Virus record (IMG/VR): IMGVR_UViG_3300036792_000267
Location: 62,001 to 126,000 of that record
From: a virus
Length of the DNA: 64,000 nucleotides
Strand: one strand, 5' to 3'
Shown here piece after piece: positions 29,301 to 37,454 of the stretch. The position numbers and the translations under genes are program-made. The notes below the pieces were generated by a model that made no database searches, was not told the DNA's origin, and was given only the letters and a program-made list of their open reading frames with translations. The stretch's first letter is position 1, and each line of letters opens with the position of its first letter.

Positions 29301-32300
29301 GACATCGCAGCCGGGTTCGGCGCACTGCCGGCCCGGTTCAGCCTGAGCAGCAAGGCGGCCGGCGAAGCTGAAGTCGCCTTCGATGACATGGGCAACGCGC
29401 TGGTGGCTACTGACGCGGAGATGGCGGCCGGCGCCACGTCCGGCGGCGGCCTGCTCTCGGTGCTCGGGCGGCTCGTCCCGGCCGGCGGCGCTGCCGCCGG
29501 GGCTGCCGCGCTGCTGGGCAGCGCGCTGGCCGCCGCCTACGTCTACCTGGCGCTGCTGCCCGACGCGACCCAGAAGTGGATCAACTCCCTCAACCAGACG
29601 CTGGCTAAGACCACCGCGTTCACTGTGGTCTCCGCGACGGTCGGTGACCTGGCGGCGGTCACCCAGCAACTGGCAAAGGCCCAGGCCGACGGGACAGGCA
29701 ACGCCTCTGAGCTGGCCGGGGCGCAGCGCGGCCTGTCCAGTGACCTGTCCAACGAGCTGGGGCACGTCGGGGCGGTGTCCAAGGCTTACGGCACCGACTT
29801 CCTGGGCGCGCTGGAGCTGCTGAACGCGGCCGGGGTGAAGACCTCCGACATCTTCTCCGCCCAGGGCAAGGCCTGGGAGGCGGACCTGCAGCAGGTCCAG
29901 GGCCTGGTGCAGGGCTACAAGGCGATGGGCCAGGGGCTGTCCGCGCTGCAGCAGGACGTCTCGGTCCAGCTGGTGACCACCAGCGACCAGGTAACCGCCA
30001 TGGGCAACCTGAACAAGGCCTGGGACGCCTGGACCAAGACCGTCGGCGGGGCCCCCAGCACGTTCATCGCCCTGGCCCAGGGCTTCGCCACGTTCAACAC
30101 GGATGCCGCGGCGGCCGGGGCCGCTATGACCGGGCTGAACGCGCCCAGCCTCACCCTGCAGAGCGACTTCCAGTCCAACTACAACAACGTCCAGGCGTTT
30201 TTCGACGCGTTCCGCAACGACCAGGCGCTCACCGGGGCGGGCGACTTCACCAAGTTCGTCAAGGACGCGGTAGCCAGCCTCATCCCGATGGCGGGTGGCT
30301 CCAAGGAGGCCGCCGCCCAGATCTCCGCCCTCGCCCAGGAGGCCGGCGGGCCGGCCACGACCAACATCAAGACGCTGCAGCAGTGGGTCGGCAACATCAA
30401 GGACCCGCTGCTGCAGATGTATAAGGCCAGCAATGACGCAGCGATCGGGGCCTCAAGCCTGAGCCAGGACGCGGCCCGGCTGACCTCCACCCTGCAGCAG
30501 CAGCTCAACCCGGCCATGGCATCGGCCATCTTCAACGCCCACGGCGGCCAGGCCGTCTTCAACGCGTTCGCCGACGCCCTGGCCAAGGGCGGGCCGAGCA
30601 GCGGCGCGACCATCACCGCGGCGCACAACGTGGCCCGCGAGCTGCTGGCGGTGTCCGGCTCCAGCGCTAACGCCAAGGCGAACTTCGTCGGGTTCACCGA
30701 GGCGATGGGGCTGAGCGCCAAGCAGGCTAACGCCCTGTGGGCCCAGGTCACCAAGATCCCGGCCAACGCCAGGACCACCTACACCCTGGACGCGGAGCAG
30801 GCGCTGCAGAAGGCGGAAAAGCTCTCCGCGGAGCTGCCGCACCTGACCGGCCAGAAGAAGCTCCAGGTTGAGGCAGAGGTCAAGGACCTGCAGTTGCAGG
30901 CCATGAACGACAAGCTCAAGGCCGCCAAGGGGGACGTCAGCGACCTCAACAACGCGAGCCTGAGCAAGCTGCGCGGCCAGCTCGCGTCCACCGCCGGCTC
31001 TGCGGCCGACCTCGTCAAGCCCGGCGAAGTCGACACCATCCTCAAGTCGTTCAAGGACGGCACGTTCTACGAGGTCACGTTCCTGGCGTGGATTCCGCAG
31101 GTCCAGCGCGCCCTGAACGTGGTGAACCACGATGTCGGGCAGTTTTTCGCTCATGACATCCCGGTGGCGTTCGGCGTCACCAGCCACGCCTTCGAGGCGG
31201 CGTGGGACGGGATGGTCAACTGGTTCACCCAGTCGGTGCCGCACGGGCTGGAGACGGCCTGGGGCACCGTGTCGTCGTTCTTCGACAAGGCGTTCACCCA
31301 CGACATCCCCGCGGCGTGGGACTCCGCCTGGGGCACCCTGGTCTCCCCGGTCACTCACGCGTTCGATGACGTGAAAACCTGGGTCTCCTCCAATTTCGAC
31401 ACCTGGTGGAAGACCCATGGCCAGGGCGTCATGGCCATCTGGGACACCTTGTGGGGGGAGATCTCCGGGGCGGCCATCAAGGCGTTCGACCTGGTAGAGA
31501 CCGGGGCCACCGGCTTCCGGCACGTCCTCACCGCCATCTTCACCAGCGGCCCCGTCAAGCAGGTCTGGTCCGGGTTCTCCGGTGCAGCCGCCGACACCTG
31601 GCATTTCATCGAGTCCCTGGCCACTGCCGCCTGGCAGATGGCGGTCGCCGGCGCGCGGGCCACCTGGAACGAGGTCGCCGCGCTAGGCAAGGCGGCCTGG
31701 GACCTGGTGGTCGCGGCGGCCAGGGCTGCCTGGGACATCATCTGGGCCCTGATCGGCGCCGAGGTCAAGTCCGCGGCAGCCATCGCGACCGCGTCGTTCA
31801 AGGTGCTGTGGGACCAGGTGGTCGCGCTGGCCAAGGTCGGCTGGGACACCATCGTCCTGATCATCAACGAGGTCATTGACCTCTTCACCGGGCACTGGGC
31901 CACGGCGTGGAAGGACCTGCAGGCGTACGGCATCCAGGTGTGGAACGCCGTCAAGACAGCCGGCATCCAGACGTGGAACGCGATCTCGACTGCGGCGACC
32001 CAGGTGTGGAACGCGATCTGGAACGCCGTCAAGACGGCTGCCACCCAGACCTGGAACGCGTTCAAGACCGGCGGCCAGCAGGCGTGGTCCGCGATCTGGC
32101 ACTCGCTGCAGGCCACGTTCATCAACCCGCTGGCGGCTTTCTTCACCTCCACCGTGCCCAAGTGGTGGGACAGCTTCGCGAACTTCGCGTCCTCTACCTG
32201 GACCAAGGTGTGGTCCGGCTTCCAGAAGAACGTCCTGCAGCCGATCGAGGGCTTCTTCACCTCGACACTGCCCAACGCCATGTGGAACTCCCTCAAGGGC

Positions 32301-34589
32301 GGGATTGACCACGTAATCTCCGGGCTGAACACGGTCATCGGCTGGATCAACGCGGTGACTTCGGTCGTGGGCGTGCACATCTCCCCGATCTCGATGCTCG
32401 CGGCCGGCGGCGTGGCCCCGCAGCGGATGGCGCACGGCAGCGTGCCGGGGACGGGCGACGAGGACGGCACGCACATCATCGCGATGGGCGGGGAGTACAT
32501 CCTGCGCAAGCCCGCCAGGATGGCCCTGCAGGCCGCCTACGGGCCCCAGTTCCTCGATGAGCTGAACCAGGCGGACTCCTGGCTGGGCTCGGGCTCGCGC
32601 GGCAGCACGGCCACCCAGCAGCGCCGTCCGGGCCGGTACGCGTCCGGTGGCATCCCGGTCATCTCCGACATCGGCAACTGGCTGGGCGACGCGGGCAGCG
32701 CCGTCGCCGGGGCCGCCTCCTCCGTCTGGCACGGCGTCGCCGACGCGGCCGGCGAGGTCGCCAAGTTCGGGGAGAAGGCCGTCTTCGACGCCATGTGGTC
32801 GGTCTCCGGCGCCCCGGCGGAGAAGGCGATGGAGGCGCTGGGCACGCCCGGTGACATGGGCGCGGCGTGGCTGCAGACCATCCACAACGGGGTGGAGAAC
32901 TACGTCACCGCCCAGACCGCCAAGGCGCAGGCGTCCAGCAAGTCGACCGGCTCCATCACCGGCGCCGGGGTGTCCAACTCCTCGGCCTACGCGGCCCTGC
33001 AGTCGGCGGCGGCCAAGAAGGGCTGGACCGGGGCCCAGTGGGCCGCGCTCAACGACGTGGAGATGGCCGAGGCAGGCTACAGCCTCACCGCCACCAACCC
33101 GAGCAGCGGCGCGTACGGCATGGCCCAGTTTATTAACGGACCGGGAGAGTACGCACAGTACGGCGGTAATTCGACAACAGCAGCGGGACAAGCGGTAGCG
33201 ATGGTAAATTACATCGCACAAAGATACGGAAATCCAGAGAGCGCATGGGCTCATGAGGTCGCGTACCACTGGTATGCCGCAGGCGGGCCGGTCATCGACG
33301 CCATCCGCGCCGTCACCGGCAACGTCAACGAGCAGGAGGCGATGGCCCTCGGCTCGTGGCTGCTGACCAGGATGAACCCGGCGGGTACCGCGCCGCACTA
33401 CAGCGAGTCCGGGGCCTGGCTGATTAACACCGCCAAGAACAAGGCCGTCACCCAGACGCAGGCGCTCAACGCCAACAACGCTGCCCGGTACCTCGCGCCG
33501 TACTACGCCAAGGCCATCCTCGGGTCCACCCCGGCGTCGTGGAAGGCGACCCCGGCGACCGCCGCACTCAAGGCCGACGCCGCCGTGGCCGCCGCTACCG
33601 GCACGCACTGGTCCACCCCGTCGGCCGCCACCCTCGCAGCCGGGTGGAACGCCGTGTCGACCGACCTGGGCCCGGCCGTCAAGCAGGTCACAGCGGCGGC
33701 CAGCACCAGTGACACCGCCGCCTACCAGGCTGCTGCCGCGCAGCTGTACCCCGACTGGGAGGGCGCGCTCAACCCCTGGAAGACGCTGAGCGCGCTCCAC
33801 CAGCCCAAGGGCGTATCGGCCCCGGACTGGGCGTCGTGGCTGGCCCAGCGCGCCGTCATCGCCAACCGGGTGAGCGTGGCCGGCAGCTACGTCGCGCCGC
33901 TGTTCGATGACCTGAAAGTCAACCCGCAGGAGCTGACCGCGGCCATGTGGTCGCACACCGACTCCAGCGTGCGGCGCTGGCAGGCGGCGATGGACGTGGC
34001 CGGCTGGGCCAAGTCCAAGGAGCCGGCGCTCTACAGCCCGATCCAGTCCAACCTGGCCAAGCTGGAGCCCGAGATCGTCAAGGCGGGCAACGCGTGGATC
34101 AACGTCTGGGGCACCACCCATACCCCGCCGCCGGGCGGAGGAGGCGGGTCCTCCGGCGGCGGAGGCGGAGGCACGATCGGCCCCGGCAGCGGCCCTGGTG
34201 GCAGCGCCGGGTCTACGGTCATCGACCTCGCCCCGCTCATCACTGGCGGCCCCAAGGTGGCCAACGCCGGGGATTACGGCTTCAACATTGCCGCGGGCGG
34301 CGGTGTCCCCGGCAATGTCGCGGCGATGTTCTCCGGCGGCATGGCCATGGCGGCTGGCGGGGTGGTGCCCAACCTGTTCGTGCCGGGCCTGTCGGCCAAC
34401 CTTTCGCGGCAGCTCACCGCCGCCACCTCCGGCCAGTTGCCGCGCACCCTGTCGGATGCGGCCGGCAACCGGGTGGGCCTGCAGGTCGAGAACCTGACGA
34501 TTTCCAATCCTGTTGCCGAAAAGCCGTCTGACTCCATCACCAGAGCCAGCAACAGGCTGGCATTCCTTGGCGGGAGGGGGATGGTCTGA
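26313..34589 (+). CDS. tape measure protein with lysozyme-like domain
   Basis: The 2758-aa product sets tail length and enters the cell wall ahead of DNA. It has an Ala-rich coiled N-terminus, Gly linkers near residues 640 and 2610, hydrophobic segments around 740-786 (FVLDAIIETIAILLPAIVTM) and 1060-1085, a Trp-rich amphipathic repeat zone at about 1630-1995, and a transglycosylase-like domain at about 2225-2335 (NDVEMAEAGYSLTATNPSSG, then AYGMAQFING). ATG 26313 has no good binding site, and the frame is open 8 codons further up (HSGDFGDL), so the native start seems lost. About 150 bp in the lysozyme-like domain has atypical codons. Confidence 0.9.
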   Translation: MRDAAQAKAALQGMGDAAKAETAAEVAGATQAAAARGKGITSIQQETQALNQLANAAKQTNVQLLYGGRNDMTQHLSDLAQELNYTTLLNRQKWLGFSSVQQAMSYRQQMYNLALLENKAHFAGYLTADQYLGFLQRETAQTAALSAAIRDRSAAIGAETQMLLAHANALQGTHATAGSLGEGLSTVNAYNVALVGLPDTVVTKAVLDDSQAMSQLAAYRAALTSLPNAETTDITSVATRLGGVPLTGARQAVPVSVRPEIDYAAINKMLSQAVAGAHPEALRAPLAITGSGAADSALSATADSALSATADDAGALSASMSELSDKAAISAEAISKFQDSLALAAVDARALEQGLGRLSAAEQLLSEVNAQFVPQKGRKKAAAADPAQNLADLYGLQDVAGALREGAISDAPRGYPLSAPGMKIIPPTQAGEEDLWSGLSKYMQGGKAAGTATEKVAVEGGQEAEATLDKIAVQMEWLDHEDAKPKLELEGGQEALDDAYHLDGVLVGLTYERAEPEVALQGGAEALGEVTALDEGLHEIPHETDTVLVVESSGASSEVRDYSRDIEDIEREVGTRADFEDTEAESGLSRWLTALAAAVQHKYDFYASFNDDAAKAELAGWISELEAARAEENRITAGMGGASGGGGGGGPPVPPAAAGDAPNPDDRAMWEAVAAEMAKVDALFKNTGRDAAAAGAAASKAGRDGAQAVTSMVLPLTNGARGWFGLLTQVNLFGGLLPGILGHTTALHFVLDAIIETIAILLPAIVTMAAGLTAFGIAGYDAGKAVYERLTAIHTAADATGQSIPPLTGNLEKLHDTVRPQVWQLYGDAITVAGAKSGLFNQLAIQTGNVVDRLAARLTVDLVQGGQGLKTFLSVGAENLAKLGTIFDNLGKALMAFIKVTEDTHIDQIFLAIFVALSQFLVLITKLPTPLLAAVVALHAFWLWGGLLATVVLQMLNPLRSLALALGAVDAASVNGGLASLTKDASAWQRLKAGLTDIAAGFGALPARFSLSSKAAGEAEVAFDDMGNALVATDAEMAAGATSGGGLLSVLGRLVPAGGAAAGAAALLGSALAAAYVYLALLPDATQKWINSLNQTLAKTTAFTVVSATVGDLAAVTQQLAKAQADGTGNASELAGAQRGLSSDLSNELGHVGAVSKAYGTDFLGALELLNAAGVKTSDIFSAQGKAWEADLQQVQGLVQGYKAMGQGLSALQQDVSVQLVTTSDQVTAMGNLNKAWDAWTKTVGGAPSTFIALAQGFATFNTDAAAAGAAMTGLNAPSLTLQSDFQSNYNNVQAFFDAFRNDQALTGAGDFTKFVKDAVASLIPMAGGSKEAAAQISALAQEAGGPATTNIKTLQQWVGNIKDPLLQMYKASNDAAIGASSLSQDAARLTSTLQQQLNPAMASAIFNAHGGQAVFNAFADALAKGGPSSGATITAAHNVARELLAVSGSSANAKANFVGFTEAMGLSAKQANALWAQVTKIPANARTTYTLDAEQALQKAEKLSAELPHLTGQKKLQVEAEVKDLQLQAMNDKLKAAKGDVSDLNNASLSKLRGQLASTAGSAADLVKPGEVDTILKSFKDGTFYEVTFLAWIPQVQRALNVVNHDVGQFFAHDIPVAFGVTSHAFEAAWDGMVNWFTQSVPHGLETAWGTVSSFFDKAFTHDIPAAWDSAWGTLVSPVTHAFDDVKTWVSSNFDTWWKTHGQGVMAIWDTLWGEISGAAIKAFDLVETGATGFRHVLTAIFTSGPVKQVWSGFSGAAADTWHFIESLATAAWQMAVAGARATWNEVAALGKAAWDLVVAAARAAWDIIWALIGAEVKSAAAIATASFKVLWDQVVALAKVGWDTIVLIINEVIDLFTGHWATAWKDLQAYGIQVWNAVKTAGIQTWNAISTAATQVWNAIWNAVKTAATQTWNAFKTGGQQAWSAIWHSLQATFINPLAAFFTSTVPKWWDSFANFASSTWTKVWSGFQKNVLQPIEGFFTSTLPNAMWNSLKGGIDHVISGLNTVIGWINAVTSVVGVHISPISMLAAGGVAPQRMAHGSVPGTGDEDGTHIIAMGGEYILRKPARMALQAAYGPQFLDELNQADSWLGSGSRGSTATQQRRPGRYASGGIPVISDIGNWLGDAGSAVAGAASSVWHGVADAAGEVAKFGEKAVFDAMWSVSGAPAEKAMEALGTPGDMGAAWLQTIHNGVENYVTAQTAKAQASSKSTGSITGAGVSNSSAYAALQSAAAKKGWTGAQWAALNDVEMAEAGYSLTATNPSSGAYGMAQFINGPGEYAQYGGNSTTAAGQAVAMVNYIAQRYGNPESAWAHEVAYHWYAAGGPVIDAIRAVTGNVNEQEAMALGSWLLTRMNPAGTAPHYSESGAWLINTAKNKAVTQTQALNANNAARYLAPYYAKAILGSTPASWKATPATAALKADAAVAAATGTHWSTPSAATLAAGWNAVSTDLGPAVKQVTAAASTSDTAAYQAAAAQLYPDWEGALNPWKTLSALHQPKGVSAPDWASWLAQRAVIANRVSVAGSYVAPLFDDLKVNPQELTAAMWSHTDSSVRRWQAAMDVAGWAKSKEPALYSPIQSNLAKLEPEIVKAGNAWINVWGTTHTPPPGGGGGSSGGGGGGTIGPGSGPGGSAGSTVIDLAPLITGGPKVANAGDYGFNIAAGGGVPGNVAAMFSGGMAMAAGGVVPNLFVPGLSANLSRQLTAATSGQLPRTLSDAAGNRVGLQVENLTISNPVAEKPSDSITRASNRLAFLGGRGMV

Positions 34590-35452
34590 TGGTCGCTGCC
34601 CCAGTCGGCGCGTTCTTCCCCAACGAATTGTGGTACTGGAACGGAAACCCCCTCAATCAACCATATTGGAACATCGCCACGTTCGGGGGAAGCAGGTTCG
34701 GCCTGCCCACGCTGCGCGGCCAGGACTACGCAGTGCCTTACCGGGCCGGCCAGAGCTGGCGGGCCAAGTACCCCGATGAGCGCACCATCACGCTCACCAT
34801 GTGGACTGACAGCCAGATGTCGGCTAGCCAGTCTTACCCGGCAGGCGACCCGCGCCGGGCGTTCAACGACAACTGGCAGCAGTTGCGCGGGATGTTCTTC
34901 ACCCGCGGTTCCCAGGGCAGCGTGCAAGGCCAGCTCACCCGCAACTGGTTCCTGACGGTCAGCGGCTCGCCGGTCATGGTCCAGTCCACCGCCATGGCGG
35001 AGATCGCCGGCTCGATGGACCCGACGATGAACGGGCGGCTGAGTGCCGCGTTCTCCGTTGACCTGCTGCTGAACGACCCGTACTTCTACGGCGGCGCACG
35101 GAACCAGGCCACCTCCGGCGGCGGGGCGACTATTAACGCGCTGGGCGAGGGCGTGGTGGGCGAGGGCTACGCCAGCGCGGTCAACGCCTTCACGGTGAAG
35201 ATCACGACACCTTGCACCGTCACCAACTCCACCGCCGGGGTGAGCTTCACCCACACCGGGGCGGGCGTGGTGTCGTGGCCGGTCACGGTCGACGTGCTGC
35301 GCTACACCGCCACAGATAACGTCGGCAACAACGTGGTCGGCGGGCTGAGCCATGTCGGCAGCCGGATGTGGATGTGCCTGCTCACCGGCTCGAATACGAT
35401 CTCGGTCAGCGCCGGCACGGCCACGTTCAACTGGCACGACTGCTACGTCTGA
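34589..35452 (+). CDS. distal tail protein (Dit-like)
   Basis: The 287-aa product begins directly in the tape measure stop (TGATG). It has the Dit layout: an N-terminal beta region with LPTLRGQDYAVPYRAGQSWR and KYPDERTITLTMWTDSQM, a middle helix (RRAFNDNWQQLRGMFF) and a C-terminal galectin-like beta part. Dit forms the ring joining tail tube to the tip. The first 30 codons use more A/T-ending codons than the rest. Confidence 0.82.
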   Translation: MVAAPVGAFFPNELWYWNGNPLNQPYWNIATFGGSRFGLPTLRGQDYAVPYRAGQSWRAKYPDERTITLTMWTDSQMSASQSYPAGDPRRAFNDNWQQLRGMFFTRGSQGSVQGQLTRNWFLTVSGSPVMVQSTAMAEIAGSMDPTMNGRLSAAFSVDLLLNDPYFYGGARNQATSGGGATINALGEGVVGEGYASAVNAFTVKITTPCTVTNSTAGVSFTHTGAGVVSWPVTVDVLRYTATDNVGNNVVGGLSHVGSRMWMCLLTGSNTISVSAGTATFNWHDCYV

Positions 35453-35460
35453 CCAGCGTC

Positions 35461-35466
35461 CGATTA
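35461..35466 (+). promoter_or_regulatory. CGATTR element upstream of tail fibre gene
   Basis: CGATTA lies 45 bp before GTG 35512. The following leader carries CCCGAGAGTCCC, shared with the chaperone leader at about 24467, and a GGGAGG site. Confidence 0.42.
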
Positions 35467-35511
35467 CACCGCCCGAGAGTCCCCGCGAGGGCCGAGGGAG
35501 GTGCAGCTGCG

Positions 35512-36426
35512 GTGGTGCAGTGGCGTTATTACTCGAACGTAGCCGTGCAGGACACCACCGCCGCGGCGCTGTCCACCTCGGCCACCTCGATTGTCACCGG
35601 CTCCGGTGCCCCGCAGGGCTACCCGACCAGCTTCCCGTTCACGCTGTCGCTTGAACCCGGGACCGCCAACTTCGAGCTTGTCAGTGTCACCGCCGGCGCG
35701 GGCACCAGCGCCACCCCGTGGACGGTGACGCGCGGCTATGACGGCACCCTGGGCCGGACGCACGCGGCGGGCGTTAACCTGGTGCACAGCTGGAGCGCGG
35801 GTGACCTGACCGAGGCCGCCCAGCACTACGCGATGGGCTCGGGCAGCGGGGTGCACGGCCTGCCGGCGTCGGCGTGGGCGGGCAACGCGGCGGTCACCCT
35901 CAACGAGACCACGCTGGCCAACTCGACCACCAACGTCATCTCCTGGTCAGGCCTCCCGGCCACCTACCAGCACCTGCTCATCCTGGTGCAGGCCCGGCTG
36001 ACCGAGACCACCGCGCTGACCGACGACATCTCGCTGACGTTCAACGGCGACACCGGCGCGCACTACAGCTCGCTCACCATGTCGGCGACCAACACCTCCG
36101 GCTCGCTGGTGGGCCCGGCCGCGGCCACCGCGTTCGCCACGGCAAACATCCCCGCCTTCCGGGTGGCCGCCAGCCAGGGCGGGGCGCCGGCCAACGCCGG
36201 GTCGGGCTTCGCGTGGGTGCCCAACTACGCCAGCGCGGCCTTCAACAAGAACGTCCTCGCCTTCAGCGGGGCAGGCAACGGCACCTCCGCCATGGTTGAC
36301 GGGCGGCTGCGCTGGGGTTTCTGGAACCCGTCGGCGCAGGCTGCGGTCACCGCCGTGTCGCTCACCGCCCCGGCCGGGTCCAACTTCCTGACCGGCAGCA
36401 CCTTCGCCATCTACGGAGTCGGCTGA
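35512..36426 (+). CDS. minor tail / fibre protein
   Basis: The 304-aa product begins VVQWRYYSNVAVQDTTAAAL and has two Thr/Ser/Gly-rich beta domains: a collar-like N-terminal part (TPWTVTRGYDGTLGRTHAAG) and a jelly-roll-like C-terminal part (LTDDISLTFNGDTGAHYSSL). It follows Dit, where tail-tip and receptor-binding proteins lie. GTG start chosen for the GAGGGAGG site about 10 nt upstream. Confidence 0.75.
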   Translation: MVQWRYYSNVAVQDTTAAALSTSATSIVTGSGAPQGYPTSFPFTLSLEPGTANFELVSVTAGAGTSATPWTVTRGYDGTLGRTHAAGVNLVHSWSAGDLTEAAQHYAMGSGSGVHGLPASAWAGNAAVTLNETTLANSTTNVISWSGLPATYQHLLILVQARLTETTALTDDISLTFNGDTGAHYSSLTMSATNTSGSLVGPAAATAFATANIPAFRVAASQGGAPANAGSGFAWVPNYASAAFNKNVLAFSGAGNGTSAMVDGRLRWGFWNPSAQAAVTAVSLTAPAGSNFLTGSTFAIYGVG

Positions 36427-36629
36427 TGGCGACGGAGCGGATTGTCGACCTGGAGCGCCAGCGGTACGCCGACCGCGAGTTCGAGGGCCCGCTGCCTGTG
36501 TCCGGGTCCCTGGAGGAGGCGCAACGGGCGAGCCGGCAGCGCCTTGCCCTGGCCAGGCTGCGTGCCAGCGCGGCTCAGCACCACGAGCTGGCCAGGGACA
36601 TCCTCATCCTCCTGGGGCTGGACGAATGA
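36426..36629 (+). CDS. small helical tail-region protein
   Basis: The 67-aa product starts in a TGATG overlap. It is highly charged and helical (RIVDLERQRYADREFEGPLP; SAAQHHELARDILILLGLDE). It overlaps the next gene by 4 bp (ATGA). It may be a tail-tip chaperone; unknown. Confidence 0.68.
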   Translation: MATERIVDLERQRYADREFEGPLPVSGSLEEAQRASRQRLALARLRASAAQHHELARDILILLGLDE

Positions 36630-36775
36630 GCGAGCCGGTGACCGTGACCGATTACGACGAGTGCCAGGTGACCGAGGGGCTTGAGCTGGGCCTGCAGGGC
36701 CGCGGCCTCGTTCCCTACCCGGCCGTTCCGGGGCCGCCCCCGCGCCCGGTGCCGAGCGAGGAGGAAGCGCAGTGA
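36626..36775 (+). CDS. 49-aa acidic, proline-rich protein
   Basis: An ATG within ATGA opens a 49-codon frame (MSEPVTVTDYDECQVTEGLE; PAVPGPPPRPVPSEEEAQ) whose stop overlaps the next GTG. Coupling on both sides supports translation. Function unknown. Confidence 0.62.
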   Translation: MSEPVTVTDYDECQVTEGLELGLQGRGLVPYPAVPGPPPRPVPSEEEAQ

Positions 36776-37407
36776 CGCACCGGGAGTTCGCGGCGGTACA
36801 GACGGGCCTGGTCATCCGCAAGTGGGACGCGAGCCAGACAGAGTGGGTTGTCCGCAGGGAGCGGGGGGACGCCGCCGTCGGCCTGATGCGTGCCGGCCGC
36901 AACGTCAGTGTCTCGCCGGAGACATTCGCGCGCTACAGCGTGGAGCCGTATGAGACCTGGCAGCAGGAGAACGTCAACAACATCCTGCAGGCCGGGTGGG
37001 TGGCGCTGCTCGGCGGCATCGCCGGCACGTCCATCACCACCAAGTACTCCGCCTCAGTCGGCCGCATCGGGGTGGGGGACTCCACCACGGCGGTCGCCTA
37101 CACGCAGACCGACCTGCAGGCGAGCACCAACAAGTACTACCAGCTGGTCTCCGGCGCTCCCGCCATCTCCACCGGCAGCTCCCCGCCCACCCTGGTCTTC
37201 GCCGCCACGTTCGGCACCGGCAACGGCAACTTCGCGTGGAACGAGTTCATCACCGACGAGGGCACGGCGAGCAACGCCGGCCCGGTGGTGGCGGTCTGCC
37301 TCAACCGGGGCCAGGTCGCCATGGGCACCAAGGCCAGCGGCCAGACGTGGACGGCGACCGAGACCATCAGCTTCGGCTACCCGAGTGCTTCCGGCGTGGT
37401 CGTCTAG
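36772..37407 (+). CDS. minor tail protein
   Basis: The 211-aa product begins MTHREFAAVQTGLVIRKWDA at a GTG overlapping the previous stop. A helical start is followed by a Gly/Thr-rich beta domain (SVGRIGVGDSTTAVAYTQTD; FGTGNGNFAWNEFITDEGTA) typical of phage tail proteins that contact fibres. No exact family. Confidence 0.72.
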   Translation: MTHREFAAVQTGLVIRKWDASQTEWVVRRERGDAAVGLMRAGRNVSVSPETFARYSVEPYETWQQENVNNILQAGWVALLGGIAGTSITTKYSASVGRIGVGDSTTAVAYTQTDLQASTNKYYQLVSGAPAISTGSSPPTLVFAATFGTGNGNFAWNEFITDEGTASNAGPVVAVCLNRGQVAMGTKASGQTWTATETISFGYPSASGVVV

Positions 37408-37454
37408 CTCCCCCCGGGCTGCGCCTTACCGCGCCTGAAGGGAGGTAACCGCGG

